This document shows positions 21,816 through 30,853 of a DNA stretch of 64,000 bases, one piece after another. This stretch comes from Nonomuraea montanisoli (GTDB taxonomy: Bacteria; Actinomycetota; Actinomycetes; Streptosporangiales; Streptosporangiaceae), in the NCBI RefSeq assembly GCF_013363975.1, contig NZ_JABWGN010000005.1, positions 248,001-312,000 of the forward strand, given 5' to 3'. Every line of letters begins with the position of its first letter. Within the stretch, counting starts at the first letter, position 1. The notes beneath the pieces were generated by a model. The model made no database searches and had not been told where the DNA came from. It saw only the letters and a program-made list of their open reading frames with translations. The translations under genes were made by a program, and so were the position numbers.

Positions 21816-24491
21816 TCAGACGGGCAGGCGGCGGCGCAGGTCGCTGGCCTGCTTGAGATAGTCGAGCGCCAGCCCCGTACGGCCCGCGGTGCGGTACAGC
21901 TCGCCCAGGAGCTGCGTGCTCGACACCTCGCCGCTGCGGTCGCCGAGCTCCTGGAAGACCTCGAGCGAGCGCTGGAGCCCGGCCGAGGCGGGGGCCAGGT
22001 CGCCGCGGCGCACCTGGAGCCGGGCCAGGCTCTGCAGGGCGTACGCGCCGCAGTGCCGGTCGCCGAGCGACTCGAAGATGTCCAGCGCGTGGTGGTGGAA
22101 GGACACCGCCTCGTGCAGCTGCCCCATCTGGAGGCAGACGCAGCCCTCGCGGTGGGAGTCGCCGAGCTCCTGGGCCAGCCGCATGGCCTGGGCCAGCGAC
22201 TCGGACGCCTGGGTCAGGTCGCCGGACTTGAGGCAGACCCGGCCGATGGCCTGCCGGGCGAGCGCCTCGCCCTGGGGGTCGTCGGCGGCCAGGAACATGG
22301 CCAGGGCCCGCTTGAAGTGGCCGAGCGACTGCGCCGGCCGGCCGCGGAACTGGCTGACCGCGCCGAGGCCGCAGATCGTCGTTGCCTCGGCCCGTACGTC
22401 GCCCAGGTCGTGGAAGAGCTGGCGGGAGCGCACGAACCCGTCGACCGCCTCCTCGTAGCGGTCCTGGTAGAGGGCGACCTGGGCGAGCCCGCGCAGCATG
22501 GCGGCCTCGCCGTACGTGTCGCCGCCGGCGCGGGCGGCCTGCAGGGCGACGCTGTGGGTGCGCTGCCAGGTGTCGAGCCGGCAGTGCAGGTCCAGGTACG
22601 GGACCATGGCGGCGGCCAGGCCCCAGGCCGACTCGGCCAGCCCGGCCTCGGCGGCCACGCCGACGGCCGCGACGAGCGAGTCGTGCTCGGTCTCGAACCA
22701 GCCGAGCGGGTTGGACGTGAGCCGCTCCAGCATCTGCTCGGGCAGGCGCCAGCGCGGCGTGCGGGGCGCGGTGAGGCTGAAGACGGTGGTGGGCAGCCGC
22801 GCCATGGCGTGCTCGGTGGTCGCGGTCCAGGCGGCGAGCACGCGGCCCAGGGCGTCGCGGTCGGGCGTGCGTTCGAGGGCGTGGCGGCGGATCAGGTCGG
22901 GGACGCGGTAACGCGGCTGCCCGACGGGGTCCGTTCCGACGAGCTCCAACAGGTTCACGTCGACGAGGAGATCGGTCACATCGTCAGCACGATGCCGGTC
23001 GAGCGCCGCATCGACCACCCAGCCGGGCTGCGCGAGGGCGCCGAGCCGGCCGAACGTGCCCAGCATGCGGGCGGCCTCGTCGGGCAGGTCCCGGTAGCTG
23101 CGGTCGAGGCTGACGCGCACCTCCTGCAGCTCGTTGAGCCGGTCGTCCTCCAGCCGTTGCCGCAGCACCGCCAGCGACCAGCCGGGCCGACCGGCGAGCC
23201 GGGCCCCGGCGCTGCGCACGGCCAGCGGCAGCCCGCCGCACGCCTCCGCGATGGCGCGGGCGTCCTCCTGCTCGCGGGCCACCCTGTCGGGGCCGACGAT
23301 CCGGCCGAGGAACTGCAGGGCCTCCTCGACCGGCAGCTCGCCGAGGTCGATGTGGCGGGAGCCGGGCAGCTCGGTGATGCGTCGGCGGCTGGTGACGATG
23401 ACCACGGAGTCGTTGCCCGGCAGCAGCGGCCGTACCTGCGAGGCGTCGAGCGCGTCGTCCAGCAGGACGAGCATGGGACGCTCGGCGAGCATCGAGCGGA
23501 AGAGCGCGGAGCGCTCGTGGACCGTGGGCGGGGGCGGGTCGGCGCCGAGCGCCCGCAGCGCCTCGGCGAGGAGATCGGCCGGCTCCCTGCCGTCGAGGTC
23601 GAGATGGAGCTGACCGGCGGGGAACCTCTCGCGCAGCGCGTGCGCGGCGTGCACGGCCAGCGCGGTCTTGCCGACTCCGGGCCGTCCGGAGATGACGGCG
23701 ACCTGGAACGGCTCATTCAGGGCGGCGAGGGCGTCGGCCCGGCCGGTGAAGTCCGGCACGTCGGGCGGGAGCTGGCGGGGGGCGGCGGGCGGCGCCTCGT
23801 CGGCGAGGATCGACTCGTACGCGGCGCGCAGTCCGGTGCCCGGCTCGACGCCGAGCTCGTCCACGAGGAGCTGCCGGACCGTGGCGTAGGCGCGCAGCGC
23901 CTCGGCCTTCCTGCCGCCCCGGTGGAGGGCCAGGAGTAATCGTCCCCACAGGTCCTCGCGGTAGGGGTGCTCGGCGAGCAGCCCGCGCAACTCACTCACG
24001 GCGCCGGCGTGGTCGCCCTGGTCCATCCTCCGGCTGATCAGTTCCTCGGCCGCGCGCAGCCGCACCTCGTGGAGGGGGTCGAGGCGCCGGTCCCAGAGCG
24101 GGCTGCCCGGCAGATCGGCGAGCGGGGCGCCGCGCCACAGGGACAGCGCCTCCTCGTAGCGGGCCTGGCCCACCAGTTCCTCGAAGACCAAGAGGTCGAG
24201 CGCGCCCTCCGGCACGTCGATGGCGTAACCCGAGCCGTTGCCGCGCAGGCATCGGCCCTCCTCGCCCAGATCCGTCCGGAGCGAGCTCACATAGGTGCGC
24301 AGGTTCGCCTGCGCGGATCGGGGCGGGCGCTCGGGCCAGAGCACCTCGACCAACTGGTCGGCACCGACGACCCCGCCCGCGTCCAGCAACAACGTGGCCA
24401 GCAGCAGGCGAGGCTTCTTGCCGGAGATCCGGACGGGTTGACCCGATGTCCGGACCTCCAGCGGTCCAAGCACGTGAAAAGTGACCGTCAT
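21816..24491 (-). CDS. AfsR/SARP-type regulator with NB-ARC and TPR domains
   Basis: An 891-residue Streptomyces-antibiotic-regulatory-protein-type activator. Order: winged-helix DNA-binding domain (about 1-95), bacterial transcriptional activation domain (95-245), NB-ARC ATPase with P-loop SGRPGVGKTAL (about 270) and a Walker B-like LLDDAL, then C-terminal TPR repeats (about 620-880). This is the AfsR architecture; such proteins activate antibiotic or developmental genes. It diverges from the M23 peptidase gene 113 bp away, which could be a target, though no direct heptamer repeat is obvious there. AAGGAG precedes the start at longish spacing. Confidence 0.9.
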   Translation of the reverse strand: MTVTFHVLGPLEVRTSGQPVRISGKKPRLLLATLLLDAGGVVGADQLVEVLWPERPPRSAQANLRTYVSSLRTDLGEEGRCLRGNGSGYAIDVPEGALDLLVFEELVGQARYEEALSLWRGAPLADLPGSPLWDRRLDPLHEVRLRAAEELISRRMDQGDHAGAVSELRGLLAEHPYREDLWGRLLLALHRGGRKAEALRAYATVRQLLVDELGVEPGTGLRAAYESILADEAPPAAPRQLPPDVPDFTGRADALAALNEPFQVAVISGRPGVGKTALAVHAAHALRERFPAGQLHLDLDGREPADLLAEALRALGADPPPPTVHERSALFRSMLAERPMLVLLDDALDASQVRPLLPGNDSVVIVTSRRRITELPGSRHIDLGELPVEEALQFLGRIVGPDRVAREQEDARAIAEACGGLPLAVRSAGARLAGRPGWSLAVLRQRLEDDRLNELQEVRVSLDRSYRDLPDEAARMLGTFGRLGALAQPGWVVDAALDRHRADDVTDLLVDVNLLELVGTDPVGQPRYRVPDLIRRHALERTPDRDALGRVLAAWTATTEHAMARLPTTVFSLTAPRTPRWRLPEQMLERLTSNPLGWFETEHDSLVAAVGVAAEAGLAESAWGLAAAMVPYLDLHCRLDTWQRTHSVALQAARAGGDTYGEAAMLRGLAQVALYQDRYEEAVDGFVRSRQLFHDLGDVRAEATTICGLGAVSQFRGRPAQSLGHFKRALAMFLAADDPQGEALARQAIGRVCLKSGDLTQASESLAQAMRLAQELGDSHREGCVCLQMGQLHEAVSFHHHALDIFESLGDRHCGAYALQSLARLQVRRGDLAPASAGLQRSLEVFQELGDRSGEVSSTQLLGELYRTAGRTGLALDYLKQASDLRRRLPV

Positions 24492-24604
24492 GACCGCATC
24501 TGCTCCTTATGGAGGCGTGACAGCTCTTTGTACCGGGTCTGGACGTTTCTTGTGCGCCATATGCACACCCTTGTCTCAGAGATCCCACCAGAAAGGATCA
24601 CCCG

Positions 24605-25561
24605 ATGAAGCTCAACGGAGCGCTGATCACGGGTTTCGCGCTCTTAGTCAGTCTGGGGACCGGTACGGCCGCATTCGCGGACCCCGCGCCCTCCCCCACG
24701 GCTTCGCCGGTGCCCGCGCCGACCTCCACCGCCACGGCGGAGACGGCGACCCTCGCGGCACCGAACTTCCAGCTGCCGTTCCCGTGCGGTCAGAGCTGGA
24801 CGGGTAACTCCAGCGGAAGCAGCGCCCACCAGTCGTACGAGATCGACTTCAACCGGGGCGCCACCCCGGACGCGGACCTCGGCGACACCGTCGTCGCCGC
24901 GGCCTCCGGCACGGTCGTGATCTCCGCGCACCAGGGCTCGACCAACGGCTTCGGCAATCTGGTCAAGATCGACCATGGTGACGGCTACGCCACCTACTAC
25001 GCCCACCTGAACAGCCGCGCGGTCAGCGCCGGCCAGACCGTGTCGCAGGGGCAGACGGTCGGCACGGTGGGCAACACCAGCAAGCCGGGCAACAACATCA
25101 CCCCGCACCTGCACTTCGAGGTCCGCAAGGGCACCAGTTACCCGGCGAACATCCAGAAGGCCGTCTTCGACGGCGTGACCTTCGGCTACCCGGTGCAGAC
25201 CGTCACCTCCAGGAACTCCTGCGGCGGCGGCACCACCAACCCGCACACCGCGGAGTCCGTCTGCGGCTCCGGCTACAAGGTGATCGACTCGGCGGCCCTC
25301 GGGGCCGACGGCACGGTCTACCTGCTCTACAGCAGCTCCACCGGCAAGAACTGCGTAGCCACGATCAAGTCGACGTCGGTCGGCACGGCCAGCGCGGTCT
25401 CCGCCTACCTGGAGGTCGCGGGCGCGGCGCGCCAGACCGACACCGGCAGCTTCGCGTACTACGCGGGCCCCGTGACCGCCTCTGCCGCCGGCAAGTGCGT
25501 CAAATGGGGCGGCTCGGCCGGTTCCACCACCTACAACAGTCCCTCTGAGCATTGCGGATGA
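24605..25561 (+). CDS. Secreted M23 (LytM-type) peptidase with SapA-like C-terminal domain
   Basis: A 318-residue exported zinc endopeptidase that probably cleaves peptidoglycan cross-links. The signal peptide ends near AFA. The M23 domain (about 60-200) has zinc ligands in AHQSYEIDF (H..D) and HLHFEV (HxH). The last ~105 residues resemble spore-associated protein A and hold four cysteines (VCG, KNC, GKC, EHC), likely two disulfides. The same domain ends the next gene. The start follows GAAAGGA. The stop overlaps the amidase start. Confidence 0.9.
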   Translation: MKLNGALITGFALLVSLGTGTAAFADPAPSPTASPVPAPTSTATAETATLAAPNFQLPFPCGQSWTGNSSGSSAHQSYEIDFNRGATPDADLGDTVVAAASGTVVISAHQGSTNGFGNLVKIDHGDGYATYYAHLNSRAVSAGQTVSQGQTVGTVGNTSKPGNNITPHLHFEVRKGTSYPANIQKAVFDGVTFGYPVQTVTSRNSCGGGTTNPHTAESVCGSGYKVIDSAALGADGTVYLLYSSSTGKNCVATIKSTSVGTASAVSAYLEVAGAARQTDTGSFAYYAGPVTASAAGKCVKWGGSAGSTTYNSPSEHCG

Positions 25562-26991
25562 TGAAGACTACAACTCTTGTGATCGCCGGACTCATTGCTC
25601 TGTCCGGCCCGGCGGTGGCCCAGGCCGCCACCGCGACCCCCGCCGCCACCACCGCGGCCAACCCCCTGGCTGACGCCTTCACCAAGGCCGCCGCCACGTA
25701 CGAGGTGCCCCGCGACCTGCTGGTCGCCCTGGGCTACGCCGAGACGCACCTCGACAACCACGAGGGCGAGCCCAGCGCCAGCGGCGGCTACGGCGTGATG
25801 CACCTGGTCAGCAACCCCACGAACAAGTCGCTGGAGGAGGCCGCCAAGATCACTTCCCTCTCCGCCGCGAAGCTGAAGACCGACGACGCGTCCAACGTCC
25901 TGGGCGGCGCCGCCGTGCTGCGCGCCAAGGCCGACGCGCTCGGGCTGGACGCCACCGCCCGCAAGGACCCCGCCAAGTGGTACGGCGCGGTGGCCGCGTA
26001 CGGCCAGTTGGCCGACGACACCACGGCGCGCATCTACGCCGACGCCGTCTACGAGGCCCTCGCCTCCGGCGTCGACGCCGAGGGCGTGCAGACCGAGCCC
26101 GTGCAGGTGACGCCGGACCGCGGCAAGTACGCCGACGACGCGCCGCGCGCGCTCGCCGCGGCCGTCGACTACCCGGGCGCCATCTGGAAGGCGGCGCACA
26201 GCAGCAACTACGCCGTCTCCAACCGGCCGACCGGCGACAAGATCGACCGCATCGTCATCCACGTGACGCAGGGCTCGTACGCGGGCACGATCTCCTGGTT
26301 CCAGACCGGTCCCCGCCCGAACCCCACCTCTGCCCACTACGTGATCCGCTCCTCGGACGGTCAGATCACCCAGATGGTGCGCGAGAAGAACCGGGCCTTC
26401 CACGCCGGCAACTACAACCGACGCTCGGTCGGCATCGAGCACGAGGGCTACGTCAACAACGCCTCGTGGTTCACCGACCAGATGTACCGCTCCTCGGCCG
26501 CGCTGACCCGCAGCATCGCCGACCGTTACGGCATCCCGAAGGACCGCAGCCACATCGTCGGCCACAACCAGGTTCCCGGCTCCGACCACACCGACCCGGG
26601 CCCGAACTGGAACTGGACGAAGTACATGAGCTACGTGACCGGCGGCACGGGCGGCGGCGGGTCCACCAACCCGCACACCGCCGAGGAGGTCTGCGGCCCC
26701 GGCTACAAGACCATCGACTCGCAGGCCCTCGGCACCAGCGGCACGGTCTACCTGATGTACAGCAGCTCGGCCGGCAAGAACTGCGTCGCGACCATCAAGA
26801 AGACCTCGCTCGGCAAGGCCAGCGCGACCAGCGCCTTCCTGGAGGTCAAGGGCGCGGCGCGCAAGACCGACTCGGGCAACTTCGACTACTACGCGGGCCC
26901 GGTCCAGGCCGCGGCCGCGGACAAGTGCGTCAAGTGGGGCGGCTCGGTGGGCACGGCCACCTACACGAGCGAGTTCGAGCACTGCAGCTGA
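25558..26991 (+). CDS. Secreted N-acetylmuramoyl-L-alanine amidase with SLT-like and SapA-like domains
   Basis: A 477-residue exported cell-wall hydrolase. After the signal peptide (to AQAA), residues about 30-170 look like a lysozyme-like transglycosylase module (VPRDLLVALGYAETHL). An Amidase_2 domain (about 215-355) follows, with zinc ligands in IVIHVT and VPGSDHTDPGP. The C-terminus is the same four-cysteine domain as in the M23 protein. It overlaps the upstream stop by ATGA and lacks its own ribosome site, so the two hydrolases are coupled and probably secreted together. Confidence 0.9.
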   Translation: MMKTTTLVIAGLIALSGPAVAQAATATPAATTAANPLADAFTKAAATYEVPRDLLVALGYAETHLDNHEGEPSASGGYGVMHLVSNPTNKSLEEAAKITSLSAAKLKTDDASNVLGGAAVLRAKADALGLDATARKDPAKWYGAVAAYGQLADDTTARIYADAVYEALASGVDAEGVQTEPVQVTPDRGKYADDAPRALAAAVDYPGAIWKAAHSSNYAVSNRPTGDKIDRIVIHVTQGSYAGTISWFQTGPRPNPTSAHYVIRSSDGQITQMVREKNRAFHAGNYNRRSVGIEHEGYVNNASWFTDQMYRSSAALTRSIADRYGIPKDRSHIVGHNQVPGSDHTDPGPNWNWTKYMSYVTGGTGGGGSTNPHTAEEVCGPGYKTIDSQALGTSGTVYLMYSSSAGKNCVATIKKTSLGKASATSAFLEVKGAARKTDSGNFDYYAGPVQAAAADKCVKWGGSVGTATYTSEFEHCS

Positions 26992-27018
26992 CCCTTAAGC
27001 CATCTCCTTCCCCCTCCC

Positions 27019-27053
27019 GGTGGCCCGGCGTCCCCTCCTGACGCCGGGCCACC
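27019..27053. terminator. Bidirectional terminator
   Basis: GGTGGCCCGGCGTC (27019-27032) and GACGCCGGGCCACC (27040-27053) are perfect 14-bp arms around a 7-nt loop, followed on the plus strand by a short T run. It sits between the convergent amidase and FKBP-like genes and can end both. Confidence 0.85.
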
Positions 27054-27074
27054 GCCCTTTGCCTGTGCGAGGGT

Positions 27075-27881
27075 TCAGGAGGGCTGGAGGGCGTCGAGGA
27101 TGTCGACGACGTACACCGTCCGCTCGCCCGCGGCCCGGCCCGGCTCCGGCAGGGCCAGGCGGGCGCCCACGTGGCCGCCCACGATCCCCGACACCCAGGA
27201 CGCCGGCGCCGCCCCCGGCGCGAGCGTCACGGCGCTCGGCCCGCCGCGCCGGTAGGACGAGTCCACGACCCGGCGCTCGGGCAGCCGCATCGCCAGGTAC
27301 TGCACCACCACCCTCGCCCCCGCCCGCACCTCCGGCCCGGAGCCGTCGATGAGCGTGCTCGGCCCGTCGAGCGGCAGGCCGTCGGGCACGCTCGGCAGCG
27401 GCTTGCCCACCAGGCGGGCGTCCGGCGGGTAGCCGCCGAGGACGTCGAAGACCACGACCACGACCGCCTCGGGATCCACCCCGTCCAGGGAGACACCGGG
27501 GCCCGCCGCCTCGGCCGCCGCGCCGACCAGCACGACCCGGCTGCCCGCCGGCCGGTCGAGGAGCGCCTCGCGCCAGGTCGCGGGCACCGCGCGGCCGTCG
27601 AAGGACACCGAGACGGGCTGCCGGGCGTCGTACGTGCCGGCCTGCCTGCTGCCGTCCGACCACAGGCGTACGGACACGTCCGCGAGCACCACGTCGCCGG
27701 GGGCGGTCCGGCGGCCCTCGCCGGCGGACAGGACGGCCACGCGCGGGATGCGCCCCGGCTCGCCGGCGGGGATCGCGACGGCCGGCTCCGCCCCGAACGC
27801 GCCGGTCACCACCGGCAGCCCACTGTCACCGACTCCGCAGGACGTCGCGAGCACGAGCATGGCGGGCCAGAACAGGCGCAC
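27075..27881 (-). CDS. Tandem FKBP-like lipoprotein peptidyl-prolyl isomerase
   Basis: A 268-residue exported protein of FKBP-type architecture: two half-conserved FKBP folds, one at about 55-150 (from GDVVLADVSVRLW) and one at about 170-265 (VVVQYLAMRLPERRVVDSSY to VYVVDILDAL). It would assist folding of secreted proteins by proline isomerisation. I chose a GTG at 27881 because GGAGGGG lies directly before it; the next residues form a short signal ending in LATSC, a marginal lipobox. The first domain seems too divergent to be active. Confidence 0.75.
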   Translation of the reverse strand: MRLFWPAMLVLATSCGVGDSGLPVVTGAFGAEPAVAIPAGEPGRIPRVAVLSAGEGRRTAPGDVVLADVSVRLWSDGSRQAGTYDARQPVSVSFDGRAVPATWREALLDRPAGSRVVLVGAAAEAAGPGVSLDGVDPEAVVVVVFDVLGGYPPDARLVGKPLPSVPDGLPLDGPSTLIDGSGPEVRAGARVVVQYLAMRLPERRVVDSSYRRGGPSAVTLAPGAAPASWVSGIVGGHVGARLALPEPGRAAGERTVYVVDILDALQPS

Positions 27882-28028
27882 GATCCCCTCCGGAGGTGCC
27901 GGAAATCTCCGGAGCGGCGAGGTCTCTCCGGAACTGCCTGATCCGGCGCGCCGGATCCGCTGGGATCCTTGCCGTGATCGGCCCAAGCGAAGCCGATCGG
28001 AGGTCAAAGAGGCGGCACACTGGGGTGC

Positions 28029-29075
28029 GTGAGCAAGCCCAACCTGTCCCGCCGGGTCGCCGAGGCCGCCGGGATCGCCCTGGCCAACCGGAAGTACGTG
28101 ACGTTCGTGGACGTGGTCACCGGACTGCGGTGGCTGCACTCGCGCCACGTCGACACCTGGCGGCAGGGCCGGGCCGCCACGCTGGCCGAGCTGGCGGCGG
28201 TGGACGACGACCGGCTGCTCACCGCGGCGGCGCTGCTGCGCGAGTGGGCCGAGGGGCAGGGGCTGCGGCCGATGGAGGCGTCGTACGTGTCGGGCGGCCG
28301 CGACCGGCGCGATCTGCGGTTCACGGCCGGCGACCACCCGCAGGAGGCGTTCCGCGTCCACTGGGTGTCGCCGGAGCTGAGCGAGGCGCGGGTGCGGCGG
28401 CTCGCCGAGCGCCAGAGCAAGGCCCCCGACCTGGTGGCCGTCGCCCCGCTGGAGGCGTGGACGTGCGCCTCGTGCGGCGACACCGGCCCGTACCTGATCA
28501 TGGAGGACGATCGGCCGCACTGCCTGACCTGCGCGGACATGGACCATCTGGTGTTCCTGCCGTCGGGTGACGCGGCGCTCAGCCGCCGGGCCAAGCAGGA
28601 GAGCGGCCTCGCGGCCGTGGTCGTGCAGTACAACCGCCGGCGCAAGGTCTACCAGCGCCAGGGCCTGCTGGTGGAGGAACGCGCGCTCACGCTGGCCGAG
28701 GAGCGCTGCCTGGCCGACGAGGAGGCCCGGCTGCGCCGGCGCGAGCGCGACCGGGAGCGCCGGGCCGAGCAGGACGTCGAGTACCTGACGCGGATGGCGG
28801 CCGAGATCCGGTCCCTGTTCCCCGGCTGTCCGCCCGAGCGGGCCGAGGAGATCGCCGCGCACGCCGCCCGGCGCGGCAGCGGCCGGGTCGGCCGCACGGC
28901 GGCGGCCAAGGCGCTCGACGCGAACGCGATCACCCTGGCCGTGGTGGCGTCGATCCGTCACCTCGACACCGACTACGACAGGCTGCTGATGGCGGGCGTC
29001 CCCCGGGCCGAGGCCCGGGACCGGATCCGCGACGCCATCGAGGCCAAGCTGGCCGACTTCAGGAGGACGACATGA
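28029..29075 (+). CDS. DUF2293 protein with zinc-ribbon
   Basis: A 348-residue intracellular protein. A CASCGDTGPYL...CLTCAD zinc-ribbon-like pair sits at about 140-165. A highly charged coiled-coil stretch follows (about 215-255). The C-terminus (about 255-340) is a DUF2293 domain with FPGCPPERAEEIAAHA and SGRVGRTAAAK. The function of DUF2293 is not established. It starts with GTG and its stop overlaps the next gene by ATGA. Confidence 0.8.
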   Translation: MSKPNLSRRVAEAAGIALANRKYVTFVDVVTGLRWLHSRHVDTWRQGRAATLAELAAVDDDRLLTAAALLREWAEGQGLRPMEASYVSGGRDRRDLRFTAGDHPQEAFRVHWVSPELSEARVRRLAERQSKAPDLVAVAPLEAWTCASCGDTGPYLIMEDDRPHCLTCADMDHLVFLPSGDAALSRRAKQESGLAAVVVQYNRRRKVYQRQGLLVEERALTLAEERCLADEEARLRRRERDRERRAEQDVEYLTRMAAEIRSLFPGCPPERAEEIAAHAARRGSGRVGRTAAAKALDANAITLAVVASIRHLDTDYDRLLMAGVPRAEARDRIRDAIEAKLADFRRTT

Positions 29076-29446
29076 CCGAGTGGTCACCAGTGCGCGACGA
29101 GCTGCGGGACTTCGCGCTCGGCCTGCCCGAGACCCGCGAGGACCACCCGTGGGGCGAGAGCGTCGTCAAGGTCGGCAAGAAGGTCTTCCTCTTCCTCGGC
29201 ATGGACGAGCCGTCCGAGAAGTGGGCGCCGAGCTTCAGCGTGAAGCTCCTGTCCGAGGCGCACGGCCACGCCCTGACCGTCGAGGGCGCGGCGCCCACCG
29301 GTTACGGACTCGGCAAGGCCGGCTGGGTGACGGTGCCGTTCCTCGCCGAGCTGCCCGAGACCGAGATCCTGCTCGACTGGGTCGAGGAGAGCTACCGGAC
29401 CATCGCGCCGAAGCGGGCGGTCAAGGCGCTGGACGAGCGGCCCTGA
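29072..29446 (+). CDS. MmcQ/YjbR family DNA-binding-type protein
   Basis: A 124-residue protein of the MmcQ/YjbR family (CyaY-like double-wing fold). Family marks are ALGLPETREDHPWGE and FSVKL near the middle, then GYGLGKAGWVTV. The family is annotated as DNA-binding by structure only; its role is not settled. It is coupled to the DUF2293 gene by an ATGA overlap. Confidence 0.88.
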   Translation: MTEWSPVRDELRDFALGLPETREDHPWGESVVKVGKKVFLFLGMDEPSEKWAPSFSVKLLSEAHGHALTVEGAAPTGYGLGKAGWVTVPFLAELPETEILLDWVEESYRTIAPKRAVKALDERP

Positions 29447-29455
29447 CACCTCCGC

Positions 29456-30694
29456 CTACCTGGCGAAGGCGGCCAGCGCGATGCGCAGGGTCCGCTCGTT
29501 CTGGCCCTGCGCCTTGGCGTCGGTGGAGTTGACCGAGTAGACCAGGGTGCGGCTCAGGTCGCGGGTGGCGCCCAGACCGGCCGAGGAGCCGTACCTCGCC
29601 CCCGTCTTGCCGTAGGCGACGATGCCCCCCGGCAGTTCCAGGCGGGTGAGGCCCGAGGTGTAGACGGCGGACTTGTCCGTGCCGTACATCGTGACGTCCG
29701 GGACCGTGAACATCGGTTCGAGCTGCGCCGCGGGCACGACCTTGCCGGAGAACAGCGCCCTGACGAACTTCTCCAGGTCGGCGGTCGTCGAGATGAGGTC
29801 GCCCGAGGCCCACGTCGAGGTGACGCTGGTCTCGGTCATGTCCAAGAGGTACGCGTCGCCGTACGCGAAGGAGTCGGGGAAGCCCTTGGGCACCACCTGG
29901 TAGCCGTGGTTGTGCCGGCCCCTGATCCGGACCGAGTCGCCGGGCAGGTAGCTGTCGCGCATGCCGACGGGGCGCAGGATCCGCGTGGTGACCTCGTGCT
30001 CGTACGAGCGGCCGGTGACCTTCTCGATGATCATGCCGGCGACGAACGTGTTGGTGTTGAGGTAGTGCTGCCGCGTGCCGGGGGTGAACTCGATCGCGTT
30101 CTCGACGGCCTTGGCGACGTACTTCTCGGGGGTCCACTTCTGGAACCGGGTCCTGTAGACCCACTCCAGGTCGCCGGGGACCTTCGGCGACGGCAGGCCG
30201 CTGGTGTGGTCGAGCAGCCGGCCGACGGCGATGGCCGGGTAGTCCTCGGGGAGCAGGCCGGGCAGGTACTCCTGCACGGTGCCGTCGAGCCTGATCCTGC
30301 CCTCGGCGACGAGTTGCAGCACGACCGCGGTGGTGAAGACCTTCGTGACGCTCCCGGCGCGGAACCGGGCGCCCTCGCGGGCCGGCCGCTCGGTGCGCAC
30401 GTCGGTCACGCCGGTGACGCCGTGCCAGGAGCCCGCGGAGCCGCCGATCCGGACCTCGGCGGCCGTGGCGTCGGCGCCGGGGATACCGGCGATGGCGGCC
30501 TTGAGCGCCGCCTGGTTGATCGGCGGGACCTCCGCGGCCGTCCCCTGCGTCGCGGCGACGGCGGCGGCCGTGCGGGGGACCGCGGTGACGGCGGGGGCCG
30601 TGCGAGAGGTCGCGGCGAGGGCGGCGGGGCCGGCGGCGACGGTCGTGAGCGCGGCGACGGCGAGCGCGGCGGCGGCGGCGCGGGTGCGGTTCAT
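29456..30694 (-). CDS. Secreted serine beta-lactamase-fold hydrolase (DD-peptidase-like)
   Basis: A 412-residue exported member of the class C beta-lactamase/DD-carboxypeptidase superfamily. A signal peptide ends around LAA. The catalytic SxxK is S115-V-T-K118 (AGSVTKVF), the second motif is Y-x-N in HYLNTNTF (about 218), and HTSGLPSPK is the usual family box. Probable roles are peptidoglycan trimming or D-amino-peptide or ester hydrolysis. The ATG at 30694 follows GGAG; the longer frame upstream is not signal-like. Confidence 0.88.
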   Translation of the reverse strand: MNRTRAAAAALAVAALTTVAAGPAALAATSRTAPAVTAVPRTAAAVAATQGTAAEVPPINQAALKAAIAGIPGADATAAEVRIGGSAGSWHGVTGVTDVRTERPAREGARFRAGSVTKVFTTAVVLQLVAEGRIRLDGTVQEYLPGLLPEDYPAIAVGRLLDHTSGLPSPKVPGDLEWVYRTRFQKWTPEKYVAKAVENAIEFTPGTRQHYLNTNTFVAGMIIEKVTGRSYEHEVTTRILRPVGMRDSYLPGDSVRIRGRHNHGYQVVPKGFPDSFAYGDAYLLDMTETSVTSTWASGDLISTTADLEKFVRALFSGKVVPAAQLEPMFTVPDVTMYGTDKSAVYTSGLTRLELPGGIVAYGKTGARYGSSAGLGATRDLSRTLVYSVNSTDAKAQGQNERTLRIALAAFAR

Positions 30695-30853
30695 GATGGC
30701 GTATCTCCAGCTCGGAAGGGGTTTCTGAGATGACTCCATCCTGTCGATCACGCCCCGGCGCCGGATCGCCGAGACCGGCGATCTTCCGCCTCCCTCGCAC
30801 GAGGGAGCCCGCCTCGCCCCGCCGGGCGAGTCCTCCGCCGTCGGCCCCCGGCG

